DNA of 33,679 nt from SIG587 sp045531585 (GTDB lineage Bacteria; Bacillota; Clostridia; Oscillospirales; Acutalibacteraceae), in NCBI GenBank assembly GCA_045531585.1, contig JAZSEH010000023.1, positions 1 through 33,679 on the forward strand, given 5' to 3'. Positions 8,323-16,710 of this stretch are shown here, in pieces (within the stretch, counting starts at the first letter, position 1; each line of letters opens with the position of its first letter). The position numbers were made by a program, and so were the translations under genes. The notes under the pieces were generated by a model. It had not been told where the DNA came from. It was given only the letters and a program-made list of their open reading frames with translations, and searched no databases.

Positions 8323-8942
8323 TGAGTAATATAATAAATGTAAAAAACTATCCTGCGCCTGAGGTGGATATGGGAGAGATACTCCGTTATGCAGGCTGCA
8401 GGGGAGAGACACAGGGTGAAATAACGGCACTTATTGAGGACTGCCTTAACGAGGTCTTACCTATACTGCAGTATAAGCTTTGCTATATTACCCTTGATAA
8501 AATTGATACGCAGGGCTCAAAGGTTCTTGAGGGGATATTGAGCGGCTGCGGCAGCGTTATTGTTTTTGCCGCCACCTTGGGTGTTGAGCTTGACCGCCTG
8601 ATAACCAAATATGGCAAGCTTTCCCCTGCAAGGGCGGTGGTACTGCAGGCAATAGGGGCTGAGCGGATTGAAGGTCTTTGTAACTCCTTTTGTACTAAAC
8701 TTAAGGGGCAGGGTATGGCCATAACTCAAAGGGTAAGTCCGGGCTACGGTGATATACCCTTATCCCTTCAAAGGGAGATTTTCGCCATCCTTGATTGTCC
8801 CCGTAAAATAGGACTTACTCTAAATAAAAGTCTGCTTATGTCCCCCACAAAATCCGTTACGGCGATAATGGGTGTGGGTAAATGCACAGCACAGGAAAAA
8901 TGTTCGGTCTGCAGTAAGACCGATTGCCTTTTCAGGAGATAA
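8322..8942 (+). CDS. Free-standing MetH activation-domain protein
   Basis: The 206-aa protein matches the vitamin B12-dependent methionine synthase activation domain, which rebinds SAM and reductively remethylates inactive cob(II)alamin. Signature segments include SPGYGDIPLSLQ, IGLTLNKSLLMSPTKSVTAIMG and a C-terminal cysteine patch (CTAQEKCSVCSKTDC) not found in the E. coli domain. It is encoded between metF (1-base overlap) and metH. The downstream MetH lacks this domain, so the two proteins probably act in trans as a split enzyme. The patch could bind an iron-sulfur cluster and supply electrons; that is inference. Confidence 0.9.
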   Translation: MSNIINVKNYPAPEVDMGEILRYAGCRGETQGEITALIEDCLNEVLPILQYKLCYITLDKIDTQGSKVLEGILSGCGSVIVFAATLGVELDRLITKYGKLSPARAVVLQAIGAERIEGLCNSFCTKLKGQGMAITQRVSPGYGDIPLSLQREIFAILDCPRKIGLTLNKSLLMSPTKSVTAIMGVGKCTAQEKCSVCSKTDCLFRR

Positions 8943-8946
8943 AATT

Positions 8947-11334
8947 ATGGAGATTAGAGAATTTTTAAAGAATAATATAATTATTCTTGACGGGGGTATG
9001 GGTACCCTGCTTCAGGGCGCAGGCCTTAAAAGCGGTGAGCGTCCCGAAAACTGGAATATAACCCATCCGCAGGAAATAATAAATATCCATAAAGCCTATT
9101 TTGATGCAGGCAGTAATATTGTAAACACCAATACCTTTGGCGCAAATGCTTTAAACTTTAGTGATAATGAGCTTGAACAGATAATAAGCGCCGCCCTTGC
9201 CAATGCCAAAACCGCAAGGTCACTAAGCGGTGGGGAAAATAAGTTTATTGCCCTTGACATAGGCCCCACAGGAAGGCTTTTAAAGCCCCTTGGTGACCTT
9301 GATTTTGAGGATGCGGTCAAGGTTTTTGCAAAAACTGTACGCCTTGGCGTAAAGCACGGGGCAGACCTTGTTATGATAGAGACTATGAACGATTCCTACG
9401 AAACCAAGGCCGCACTTCTTGCCGCTAAGGAAAACTGTGACCTACCCGTGTTTGTAAGCAATGCCTATAGCGAAAACGGTCGCCTTATGACGGGGGCCAC
9501 CCCCGAGGCTATGGTTGCCCTTTTAGAGGGTATGGGGGCCGATGCCATAGGTATGAATTGCTCCTTCGGCCCCGATAAGCTGGCCGACGTGGCACAGGAG
9601 TATTTAAGGCTTGCAAGCGTACCCGTTATACTTAAGCCAAATGCAGGCCTGCCTGTAAGTGTGGGAGGTAAAACAATATATAACGTTGATGCCAAGAGCT
9701 TTGCCACACAGGTGGCGGCACAGGTGGTATCGGGAGTACGTATCGTTGGCGGCTGCTGTGGTACAACTCCCGAATATATATCTGCCTTAAAAGAAAAAGT
9801 ATCTGGCATTAAACCAAAGCCAATAGAAAAAAAGAAATATACAACGGTTTCATCCTATACCACGGCGGTTACTTTAGGAAAGGAGCCTGTGCTTATAGGG
9901 GAGCGGATAAATCCCACAGGTAAAAAGCGTCTGAAAACAGCGCTTTATGAGAAGGATATGGGATATATTCTGTCTCAGGCCTTCTTACAGCGTGAGCAGG
10001 GCGCCCATATACTTGATGTTAACGTAGGACTTCCCGATATAAACGAGGTGGAAATGCTAAATGCCTGCGTTACCGAAATTCAGGCGGTTACCGACCTGCC
10101 CTTGCAGATAGATTCCTCCAATGCTACCGCTATGGAAAAGGCTCTGCGCTATTATAACGGCAAGGCAATGATAAATTCTGTCAGCGGCAAGCAGGATAGC
10201 ATGGATGCCATATTCCCCCTTGCCAAGAAGTACGGCGGCGTAATAATAGCCCTTACCCTTGACGAAAACGGCATACCCGAAACGGCACAGGGCAGGGTTG
10301 ATATTGCTAAAAAAATACTTGCTTGCGCCAAGGATTACGGAATAGATAAAAGGGATATTGTATTTGATACACTGGCAATGACGGTGAGTGCCGACCAAAA
10401 CGCGGCCCTTTCCACACTTAGTGCTCTTAAAACCATAAAGGAGGAGCTGGGCTGTCATACTTCTCTTGGGGTTTCCAATATTTCCTTTGGCCTGCCGAAC
10501 CGTGATTCAATAAACGCCGTATTTTTTGTCTGCGCTCTTGAAAACGGGCTCTCCGCCGCTATAATGAACCCTGCCTCCACCGCCATGATGCAAACCTACC
10601 ATGCCTTTAAAACCCTGCACGGGATGGATTTAAACTGTACGGGATACATAAATTACGTAACAAATATTCCAAAAGCGGGTGAGGTAGGCACCACTGCAGC
10701 CACCGAAAAACTCCCTGAGCTTAAAAGTGAGCTTCAGTCTGCCATAGCTAAGGGACTTAAAAGCACCGCGGCACAGATAACACAGGCCCTGCTTGAGAAC
10801 AATAATCCTCTTGATATTGTAAATGAGGAAATAGTTCCTGCCCTTAATGTTGTTGGGGCAGGCTACGAAAAGGGCAGTGTATTTTTACCGGGGCTTTTAA
10901 TGTCGGCCGAGGCGGCTCAGGCGGCCTTTGAGGTGATAAAGTCAAAACTGCCATCAGGCGGTGCAGATAAATTTCCCGTTGTAATAGCCACCGTTCAGGG
11001 GGATATACACGATATAGGAAAGAATATTGTAAGACTGCTCCTTGAAAATTACGGCTTTGCAGTGTACGACCTTGGTCGTGACGTTGCACCTGAAAAAATT
11101 GTGGAGGAGACCCTTCGCGTTAAGGCTCCGGTTGTGGGACTCAGCGCCCTTATGACCACTACCGTTCCCGCAATGGAGGAGACCGTAAAACAACTGCGAG
11201 CCGCCGCACCAGGGGTTAAAATAATGGTGGGCGGTGCGGTGCTTAATAAGGAGTACGCCGAAAAAATAGGTGCCGACAAATACGCAAGGGATGCTATGGA
11301 ATCGGTAAGGTACTGTGAAGAGTTACTTAAATAG
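8947..11334 (+). CDS. metH: Cobalamin-dependent methionine synthase lacking activation domain
   Basis: The start is the ATG at 8947 (795 aa), preceded by AGGAGA; the frame extends upstream into the previous gene but that part is not needed. Domain order: homocysteine S-methyltransferase (about 1-290; zinc ligands C205, C270 and C271 in MNCSFG and GGCCG), pterin-binding domain (about 310-570; LIGERINPTGKK, DVNVGLPD, IDSSNATAME), cobalamin cap and binding domain (about 600-795; cobalt-ligand His688 in GDIHDIGKN, then GLSALMTTT and GGAVLN). E. coli MetH has ~1230 residues; the missing C-terminal activation domain is supplied by the upstream gene. It transfers methyl from methyl-THF through B12 to homocysteine. 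It is followed by a terminator. Confidence 0.95.
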   Translation: MEIREFLKNNIIILDGGMGTLLQGAGLKSGERPENWNITHPQEIINIHKAYFDAGSNIVNTNTFGANALNFSDNELEQIISAALANAKTARSLSGGENKFIALDIGPTGRLLKPLGDLDFEDAVKVFAKTVRLGVKHGADLVMIETMNDSYETKAALLAAKENCDLPVFVSNAYSENGRLMTGATPEAMVALLEGMGADAIGMNCSFGPDKLADVAQEYLRLASVPVILKPNAGLPVSVGGKTIYNVDAKSFATQVAAQVVSGVRIVGGCCGTTPEYISALKEKVSGIKPKPIEKKKYTTVSSYTTAVTLGKEPVLIGERINPTGKKRLKTALYEKDMGYILSQAFLQREQGAHILDVNVGLPDINEVEMLNACVTEIQAVTDLPLQIDSSNATAMEKALRYYNGKAMINSVSGKQDSMDAIFPLAKKYGGVIIALTLDENGIPETAQGRVDIAKKILACAKDYGIDKRDIVFDTLAMTVSADQNAALSTLSALKTIKEELGCHTSLGVSNISFGLPNRDSINAVFFVCALENGLSAAIMNPASTAMMQTYHAFKTLHGMDLNCTGYINYVTNIPKAGEVGTTAATEKLPELKSELQSAIAKGLKSTAAQITQALLENNNPLDIVNEEIVPALNVVGAGYEKGSVFLPGLLMSAEAAQAAFEVIKSKLPSGGADKFPVVIATVQGDIHDIGKNIVRLLLENYGFAVYDLGRDVAPEKIVEETLRVKAPVVGLSALMTTTVPAMEETVKQLRAAAPGVKIMVGGAVLNKEYAEKIGADKYARDAMESVRYCEELLK

Positions 11335-11340
11335 CAACAA

Positions 11341-11378
11341 AAAAAGAAGTAGGAAATTCCTACTTCTTTTTATTTTTT
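11341..11378. terminator. Terminator of the met operon
   Basis: GAAGTAGGA and TCCTACTTC pair around a 3-base loop (stem 11346-11366), with A-rich left and T-rich right flanks, so it can serve both convergent genes. The stop codon of the XRE gene (11360-11362) is inside the stem. Confidence 0.88.
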
Positions 11379-11977
11379 TTCGTTAATTTTATGCCCGACC
11401 ATAAAACTATAATTACCTGTGCAGGTATACCGATTATAAACAAAAGCCACAGGTTATTAATGCTTAGCAGAGCAAGGGTTAAATAAAGGCTTGCAAGGGT
11501 GGACCACATAAGAAGGGACACTATAAGAAAATTTCTTTTGTGATTAAACCATACTGAGTTAAAAACAAGCCATACTATCATTGTAACGGGCACGGCATAA
11601 ACAAAGGTGATCCATAGACCTGCGGTATTAAATCCGGGGATACTGTAAAGGATAACAAATACCACCGTTGCAATAAGCCATACAAGGAGTACTCCCATTC
11701 CCGTTATGAAACCACGGTTTTTAATTCTTCTGCCCTTGGGGGTAGTAATACTCTCGTCACCTGTATGGTCCTGCCTTACAAGGTAATCAAGGGGTACCTC
11801 AAATAGGTCGGCAATTTTTACCAGAACCGATATGTCGGGAACGGATTCGCCACGCTCCCACTTTGAAACGGCCTTGTCGGAATAGTTAAGTTTCTCGGCA
11901 AGCTCAATCTGGGTCATTTCCTTATCTTGTCTCAGTGCCGATATATTTTTTGCAATTATCTGCTTAATATCTGTCAT
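11360..11977 (-). CDS. XRE-family transcriptional regulator with membrane domain
   Basis: The start is the ATG at 11977 (205 aa), with GAGG nine bases upstream. Residues ~5-65 are a Cro/CI helix-turn-helix: NISALRQDKEMTQIELAEKL, then SDKAVSKWERGESVPDISVL and the usual LFEVPLDYL tail. After a short basic linker come about four hydrophobic membrane segments (residues ~90-200). HTH-XRE proteins with such a membrane tail are frequent in Firmicutes and their signals are mostly unknown. It is divergent from the degV-hlyIII pair across a 270-base region rich in repeated TTCTAC motifs, which may be its operators. Confidence 0.9.
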   Translation of the reverse strand: MTDIKQIIAKNISALRQDKEMTQIELAEKLNYSDKAVSKWERGESVPDISVLVKIADLFEVPLDYLVRQDHTGDESITTPKGRRIKNRGFITGMGVLLVWLIATVVFVILYSIPGFNTAGLWITFVYAVPVTMIVWLVFNSVWFNHKRNFLIVSLLMWSTLASLYLTLALLSINNLWLLFIIGIPAQVIIVLWSGIKLTKKNKKK

Positions 11978-12011
11978 AGGCAAAAACCTCAATAATATAT
12001 TTTACAAGCTT

Positions 12012-12040
12012 ATTTTAGCATAATTTCTACCAAAAATCAA
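12012..12040 (-). promoter_or_regulatory. Candidate promoter of the XRE regulator gene
   Basis: On the minus strand TTGATT (12035-12040) and TAAAAT (12012-12017) are separated by 17 bases, with an extended TGc before the -10. The -35/-10 interval contains one TTCTACC repeat, as expected for autoregulation. Confidence 0.5.
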
Positions 12041-12122
12041 TGAATAAAGCGTAAATTCCACCAAAAATTTGGGATTCTACTGCTAATTCTACTGTGGGTA
12101 GAGTGCAATATTTTCTCTCTAC
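12023..12122. repeat. Cluster of TTCTAC-type direct repeats, possible operator array
   Basis: Motif copies read ATTTCTACC (12023), AATTCCACC (12054), GATTCTACT (12073), AATTCTACT (12085) and CTCTCTACT (12114), with an inverted GGGTAGAG at 12096. They occupy the divergent region between the XRE regulator and degV. Direct binding by the XRE protein is inferred from position only. Confidence 0.35.
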
Positions 12123-12165
12123 TAATGGGAAAGATTGCTGTATAGTCTAAATTCCTTACGGTAGG

Positions 12166-12194
12166 TTGATGAAAAGAGGGAGAAAAACTATAAT
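12166..12194 (+). promoter_or_regulatory. Promoter of the degV-hlyIII pair
   Basis: TTGATG (12166-12171), an exact 17-base spacer and a consensus TATAAT (12189-12194). The ~45-base leader contains a small hairpin, CCGCT-GTG-AGCGG (12205-12217), followed by ATTTTT, and then AAGGAG before the ATG at 12248. Confidence 0.7.
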
Positions 12195-12247
12195 ATAAAC
12201 GTAGCCGCTGTGAGCGGATTTTTATGCTTTAAGGAGATTTTTTTAAA

Positions 12248-13114
12248 ATGAGTAATTACGTTATTTTTACCGATTCTGCCTGTGATATTAAGGAGGAAAT
12301 GCTACAGGAGTGGGGAGTAAAATACTGTGCCCTTACCTTCACCTTCTCGGATGATGAAAAACAGTTTTCCAATTATGACCTTACCGCTAAGGATTTTTAT
12401 GAAAAAATGCGTAATGGCGCAATTGCCAAAACAGCTGCCGCCAATACTGAGGTTTTTACAAATATGTTTGAGCCTGAGCTTAAAAAAGGTAACGACGTAT
12501 TATATTTGGGTTTTTCCTCCGGACTTAGTACCACCTACAACTGTGCCCGTATGGCAGGGGAGGAGCTTGGCGAAAAATATCCTGACCGCAAAATTATTAC
12601 GGTAGATACCCTATCGGCCTCTGCGGGCTTTGGCCTTATGTTGTACCTTGCAGTTCGCAAAAAAGAGGAAGGCGCCACTATCGATGAGGTATCCGCCTAC
12701 GTGGAGGATTTAAAGGCACATCTTTGCCATTGGTTTACCGTTGATGACCTTGTTTATTTAAAGCGTGGCGGCAGAATAAGCCCTGCAGTTGCTCTTGTGG
12801 GCAGCGTCCTTGGTATTAAGCCTGTGCTTCATATGGATAACGAGGGCCACCTTATTAGTCGTTTCAAGGTTCGTGGCCGAAAGGCCGCTATTAAAGCCCT
12901 TGCCGATAAATTCGGTGAGCTGGTAGATACCAACGGTAGAGACCATATATTTATCTCCCACGGTGACTGTATGGAGGATGCTCTTACCCTTAAAACAATA
13001 CTTGGTCAGACCTACGGTGTAGACGTTGAGCTGATTGCCGATATCGGCCCCGTTATCGGCGCTCACTCAGGCCCCGGCACACTTGCCCTGTTCTTCTTAG
13101 GTAAAACCAGATAA
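12248..13114 (+). CDS. DegV family fatty-acid-binding protein
   Basis: DegV/FakB proteins bind a fatty acid and present it to the kinase FakA for phosphorylation and entry into phospholipid synthesis. The 288-aa protein begins with the family signature IFTDSACDI and shows LGFSSGLSTTYNCA, VDTLSASAGFGLM, LVYLKRGGRISPA, IKPVLH and a terminal IGAHSGPGTLALFF. Length and motifs are typical. No fakA is in the window, so the partner is elsewhere. AAGGAG lies 11 bases before the ATG. The stop overlaps the next start by one base (TAATG), implying coupling with the HlyIII-like membrane protein. Confidence 0.93.
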   Translation: MSNYVIFTDSACDIKEEMLQEWGVKYCALTFTFSDDEKQFSNYDLTAKDFYEKMRNGAIAKTAAANTEVFTNMFEPELKKGNDVLYLGFSSGLSTTYNCARMAGEELGEKYPDRKIITVDTLSASAGFGLMLYLAVRKKEEGATIDEVSAYVEDLKAHLCHWFTVDDLVYLKRGGRISPAVALVGSVLGIKPVLHMDNEGHLISRFKVRGRKAAIKALADKFGELVDTNGRDHIFISHGDCMEDALTLKTILGQTYGVDVELIADIGPVIGAHSGPGTLALFFLGKTR

Positions 13115-13785
13115 TGACACGTACTAAGCTTGCAAATCGACCTTTACCTGATTACACTAAGGGCGAGGAGATATTTAATTATGTTACTCACATAGTGGGC
13201 GGTGCCTTGGGAATTTTGGCGCTTGCTTTATGCGTTATACGTTCAGCCCTCAAGGGTGACGCCTGGGGTGTTGTGGGAAGTGCAATATACGGCGCTTCAA
13301 TGATAATCCTCTACACTAGCTCAAGTATTTACCACGGTCTTAGAAATGGTATGGCCAAAAAGGTAATGCAGGTACTAGACCATTGTACCATCTATTTTCT
13401 TATATCCGGTACCTATACCCCTATTCTTTTTTGTGCAATAAGGAATGTATCCCCCGTGTGGGCCTGGAGTCTGTTTGGCTTTGTGTGGGGTCTGGCTTCC
13501 CTTGCTTGTACCCTTACCGCCATTGACCTTAAAAAGTATTCCGCTTTTTCAATGGTTTGCTATATATGTATGGGCTGGTGTATTATCGCGGCAGGAAAAA
13601 TAACCATTGCCGCAATGCCAAGGGATGGCTTTATGCTTCTGCTTCTAGGCGGTATAGCCTATTCGGTGGGGGCCGTGCTTTACGGAATAGGAAAGAAAAT
13701 GCGGTATATGCACAGCATTTTCCACATCTTCGTTGTGCTGGGCAGCCTGCTTCAATTTTTATGTATATATTTTTATATCCTGTAG
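13114..13785 (+). CDS. Hemolysin III / PAQR-like seven-helix membrane protein
   Basis: The 223-aa protein has seven hydrophobic segments and the HlyIII/PAQR landmarks: EEIFNYVTHIVGG near the N-terminus, a conserved SSSIYHGL with its His, an Asp-containing DHCTIYFLISGTYTP, and a C-terminal HSIFHIFVVLGS with paired His residues. These residues form a metal site in the family, which is proposed to be a membrane hydrolase; the name hemolysin is historical. It is translationally coupled to degV. Its stop codon lies in the left arm of the terminator that follows. Confidence 0.92.
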   Translation: MTRTKLANRPLPDYTKGEEIFNYVTHIVGGALGILALALCVIRSALKGDAWGVVGSAIYGASMIILYTSSSIYHGLRNGMAKKVMQVLDHCTIYFLISGTYTPILFCAIRNVSPVWAWSLFGFVWGLASLACTLTAIDLKKYSAFSMVCYICMGWCIIAAGKITIAAMPRDGFMLLLLGGIAYSVGAVLYGIGKKMRYMHSIFHIFVVLGSLLQFLCIYFYIL

Positions 13786-13811
13786 AATTAAGATTCTACA
13801 GGATATTTTTT
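13775..13811. terminator. Terminator downstream of hlyIII
   Basis: A perfect 14-bp stem, ATATCCTGTAGAAT (13775-13788) with its complement at 13793-13806, has a TAAG loop and is followed by T6. The hlyIII stop codon is inside the stem, and the opposing PBP stop codon begins in its T-run. Confidence 0.9.
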
Positions 13812-15426
13812 AAAACCCCGCATTTGTCATATCCTGGCATATTTGCCTGAATACGGGGGCGCAGTCCTCACCGCCGGATACCGAATCCTCTGCAAGCACT
13901 ACCACGGCATATTTCGGGTTCTCATAAGGAAAGAAACCGCAAAACCAGGATTGGGATACGCTTTTCCCTTGGCTGTTTTGCCAGCCTGTTTCAGCAGTGG
14001 CGGTCTTTCCTGCCGCGGTGCAGTTTTCAGGCTTTGCACGTGTTCCTGTGCCGTTTTCTACAACCTCCAGAAGACAGCTTCGCAGTATTTCCGCAGTTTC
14101 CTCACTCATTATCCGTGTGGGGGCAACGGGTGGCATTTTTGTTGTTATACCGTCCTTTATGGTTGCAGATATTACCCTTGGCAGGACATAACTGCCGTCT
14201 CCCGCAATGGCACTGTAGAGATTAAGCAAAACAAGGGGAGAGGCAAGCAGATCACCCTGACCTATGGCAAGATTTGCAAGGGCACGGGGCGCGGCGGCCA
14301 CCGTGGAAAGGGCGGTCATATTTTCCCCTGTGGTGGAAATTCCCTTGGCAAGGGTTATGCTATTTCCAAAGCCTGCAGCGTTTGCAGTATTGTAAATAAG
14401 GGTAGCACCAACCCTTTGTGCAAAGTTATAAAAAAAGGTGTTGCAGGATAGGGCAAGGGCGCCTTTTAAATCGGTAAGGGCGTGTCCTGCACGGTTGTGG
14501 CAGTTAAAGGTATGGGAGTCTATTACCGTACTGCCGGTGCAGTTGTGGGTATAGCCTATAGCAGACTTACTGTTAAGAGCCGCCGCCGCAACGCAGGGCT
14601 TAAATACCGAGCCCACGTTATACGCCGAAAGACAGCGGTTTAAAAAGGGCGAATCCTCACTGCTAAGGGCATCGGCAGGATTAATTGGGTCATAATCGGG
14701 GCAGCTTACCATAGCCAGAATATCTCCCGTACCCACCTCGCCTATAAGCACCGCTCCCTTTTTTATGCTTTGGGCGGCATTCTCGGCAAGTTGCTGAACA
14801 TTCATATCAAGGGTTGTTACCACTCCCTGAGCGAAGGTGGCATCAACCGTTTCTCTTACTCCCTCCACACCGGGAAGAATATTTCCGTGTCCGTCGGTAG
14901 CATAGCTTATCCTGTGGTTTTCCTCACAGTAAAGAATATTATCAAAGGCCTTCTCTATACCCGAAACCCCGTGCCCCGTGGAATCGGTGTATCCAATAAG
15001 CTGAACGGCGAGCTGTGAGCTGCTCATATGCACGGGCACCTTCACGCAGACAATGCCGTCACACTCTATTTCCTTTTCCACTTCGCATACGGCAGGCATA
15101 CCCGATTCAAGCTTCTCAAGTACCCCGTTCAGGCGTTCCCCTTCAAGGATACTGCTTATAACCGTAACCGCCCTTGGAGTGGGGGAAACCGCCGCCATTA
15201 TTTTATACTCCCTGTTGGTAAGGGTGCGCATATTTCGGTCGTATACCGTACCTCGCGCCCTTGAAAGTGTAAGGGTGTAGCTACCCTGTTGCTTTGCCGC
15301 GGCGGAGTATTCGGGAGCTGTGGCAATGGTGTATATCCTTAAACAGCATAAAAATAAAAGCAGCGTAATGGCAAAAAAGCATACGGCACAACGCCGTGCA
15401 AACTGTGCGGAAAAGCTTTTGTTCAT
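13810..15426 (-). CDS. Class B penicillin-binding protein (peptidoglycan transpeptidase)
   Basis: The start is the ATG at 15426 (538 aa); GAGAGG lies just upstream but inside a hairpin (see the terminator entry). A short cytoplasmic tail and one membrane helix (about 14-37) precede the dimerisation domain, which opens with SRARGTVYDRNMRTL, and the transpeptidase domain. Active-site motifs are SVFK (Ser273, Lys276), SCN (in LSCNTFFYNF) and KTA (in AGKTATAETG) in place of the usual KTG. It crosslinks peptidoglycan outside the membrane. It ends the thyX-tmk-DJ-1-mltG-U32 run. The mltG/U32/PBP order recalls B. subtilis yrrL-yrrN/O-yrrR (pbpI), so a PbpI-like role is possible; FtsI/SpoVD cannot be excluded. 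Confidence 0.9.
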   Translation of the reverse strand: MNKSFSAQFARRCAVCFFAITLLLFLCCLRIYTIATAPEYSAAAKQQGSYTLTLSRARGTVYDRNMRTLTNREYKIMAAVSPTPRAVTVISSILEGERLNGVLEKLESGMPAVCEVEKEIECDGIVCVKVPVHMSSSQLAVQLIGYTDSTGHGVSGIEKAFDNILYCEENHRISYATDGHGNILPGVEGVRETVDATFAQGVVTTLDMNVQQLAENAAQSIKKGAVLIGEVGTGDILAMVSCPDYDPINPADALSSEDSPFLNRCLSAYNVGSVFKPCVAAAALNSKSAIGYTHNCTGSTVIDSHTFNCHNRAGHALTDLKGALALSCNTFFYNFAQRVGATLIYNTANAAGFGNSITLAKGISTTGENMTALSTVAAAPRALANLAIGQGDLLASPLVLLNLYSAIAGDGSYVLPRVISATIKDGITTKMPPVAPTRIMSEETAEILRSCLLEVVENGTGTRAKPENCTAAGKTATAETGWQNSQGKSVSQSWFCGFFPYENPKYAVVVLAEDSVSGGEDCAPVFRQICQDMTNAGF

Positions 15427-15461
15427 AAAAAACACCTCTCGGATTAGTTTTCCGAAAGGTG
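15427..15461 (-). terminator. Terminator-like hairpin overlapping the PBP ribosome-binding site
   Basis: Read on the minus strand, CACCTTTCGG (15452-15461) pairs with CCGAGAGGTG (15433-15442) across a 9-base loop with one mismatch. Six T residues follow (15427-15432), then the PBP start codon. The 3' arm holds the GAGAGG Shine-Dalgarno. It may act as an intrinsic terminator after U32, an RNA switch, or both. Confidence 0.6.
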
Positions 15462-15468
15462 CTCGATT

Positions 15469-16710
15469 TTATTCACTTTTCATTCGCAGTAATGCACCCT
15501 TTGTTATGGGTCGCTCATAGGGGATAAGCACCTTCATCATAGGATGGGGTGCACAATCAATGGCCTCGCCCTTTTCGTTAAATAACTCATCTGCAGTAAA
15601 GGTGAAGGGAGTTGTATGTGGCTCAAGGCAGTCAAACTCCTGTCCACGCAGGAACTTGTTTTTCATAACTGCAACCACCTTGCCATCCTCATAACCCTCC
15701 ACAACTGCGGCAACGGTGTAATCACGCACGTAGCCTGCGCTAAGGTGGGTCTGCTCATTGTGTGGAGGCCCAAAATAAAAACCTGTGGAGTAGTTTCGGT
15801 GGCTTATTTTGTTAAGCTCCTCATTTACCCAAGGGGGTAGCACCCATTCCTTTCCTGCACAGCCCTTAAGACTGTCCAGTGCACCGCGGTAGGCGTTGGT
15901 GGCAACGGCAACGTAGTAGTGGGATTTTGCCCTGCCCTCAATTTTAATGCTGTCAACCCCCGCGGCGGCCATCTTATCAAGATGGGGTGCCATACAAAGG
16001 TCATTGGCGTTTAAAATGTAGGTGCCCTTGTCGGTTTCGGTAATATCGTAATATTCACCGGGACGCTTTTCCTCCATAAGGGAGTAGCTCCACCTGCAGG
16101 ACTGAGCGCAGTCACCACGGTTGGCGTCACGACCTGTCATATAGCTGGAAAGCAGACACCGAGCCGAAAAGGAAACACACATGGCGCCGTGGGCAAAGGC
16201 CTCAATTTCCAAATCCATTGGGGTCTTGGCACGAATTTCGGCAATCTCCTCAAGAGAAAGCTCACGGGCAACAACTATACGCTTAGCGCCCATATTGTGA
16301 AAGGCGCGGGCCGTTTCATAATTTACTATTCCCGACTGCACCGAAATATGCAGGTCACACCTTGGTGCATATTTCTGAGCCAGGGTCATAGTGCCTAAAT
16401 CACTTGCAATTATAGCATCGGCACCAAGGCTGTTCAGGCTTTCAAGGAAGGCGGGAAGCCGTGGCATTTCTGCATTATGGGGGATGGTGTTGCAGGTAAT
16501 ATGTACCTTAACACCGTGGTCGTGGGCGTATTTAATACCCTCAGCAAGGTCGGCCTCACCAAAATTGGTGGCGGCGGTACGCATACCGAATTCCTCGCCC
16601 GCAAGATAAACTGCATCGGCACCGTAGTCTACGGCAGCCTTAAGTCGGGTAAGGTCCCCTGCAGGGCATAAAAGCTCGGGAACCTTTAGGTTATCAATCG
16701 AAATACTCAT
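15469..16710 (-). CDS. U32 family protein (TrhP/RlhA-like RNA hydroxylation factor)
   Basis: Although called peptidases, U32 proteins such as E. coli/B. subtilis TrhP and E. coli RlhA act in prephenate-dependent hydroxylation of tRNA or rRNA. The 413-aa protein starts ELLCPAGDLTRLKAAVDYGADAVYL and carries the U32 signature EAFAHGAMCVSFSARC (170-185). Four cysteines, C178, C185, C201 and C205 (GDCAQSC), are probable iron-sulfur ligands. Its ATG lies 17 bases inside the 3' end of mltG, with a G-rich site about 12 bases upstream, so translation is probably coupled. B. subtilis also pairs mltG with U32 genes. A tRNA substrate is inferred, and TrhP cannot be told from RlhA here. Confidence 0.88.
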   Translation of the reverse strand: MSISIDNLKVPELLCPAGDLTRLKAAVDYGADAVYLAGEEFGMRTAATNFGEADLAEGIKYAHDHGVKVHITCNTIPHNAEMPRLPAFLESLNSLGADAIIASDLGTMTLAQKYAPRCDLHISVQSGIVNYETARAFHNMGAKRIVVARELSLEEIAEIRAKTPMDLEIEAFAHGAMCVSFSARCLLSSYMTGRDANRGDCAQSCRWSYSLMEEKRPGEYYDITETDKGTYILNANDLCMAPHLDKMAAAGVDSIKIEGRAKSHYYVAVATNAYRGALDSLKGCAGKEWVLPPWVNEELNKISHRNYSTGFYFGPPHNEQTHLSAGYVRDYTVAAVVEGYEDGKVVAVMKNKFLRGQEFDCLEPHTTPFTFTADELFNEKGEAIDCAPHPMMKVLIPYERPITKGALLRMKSE

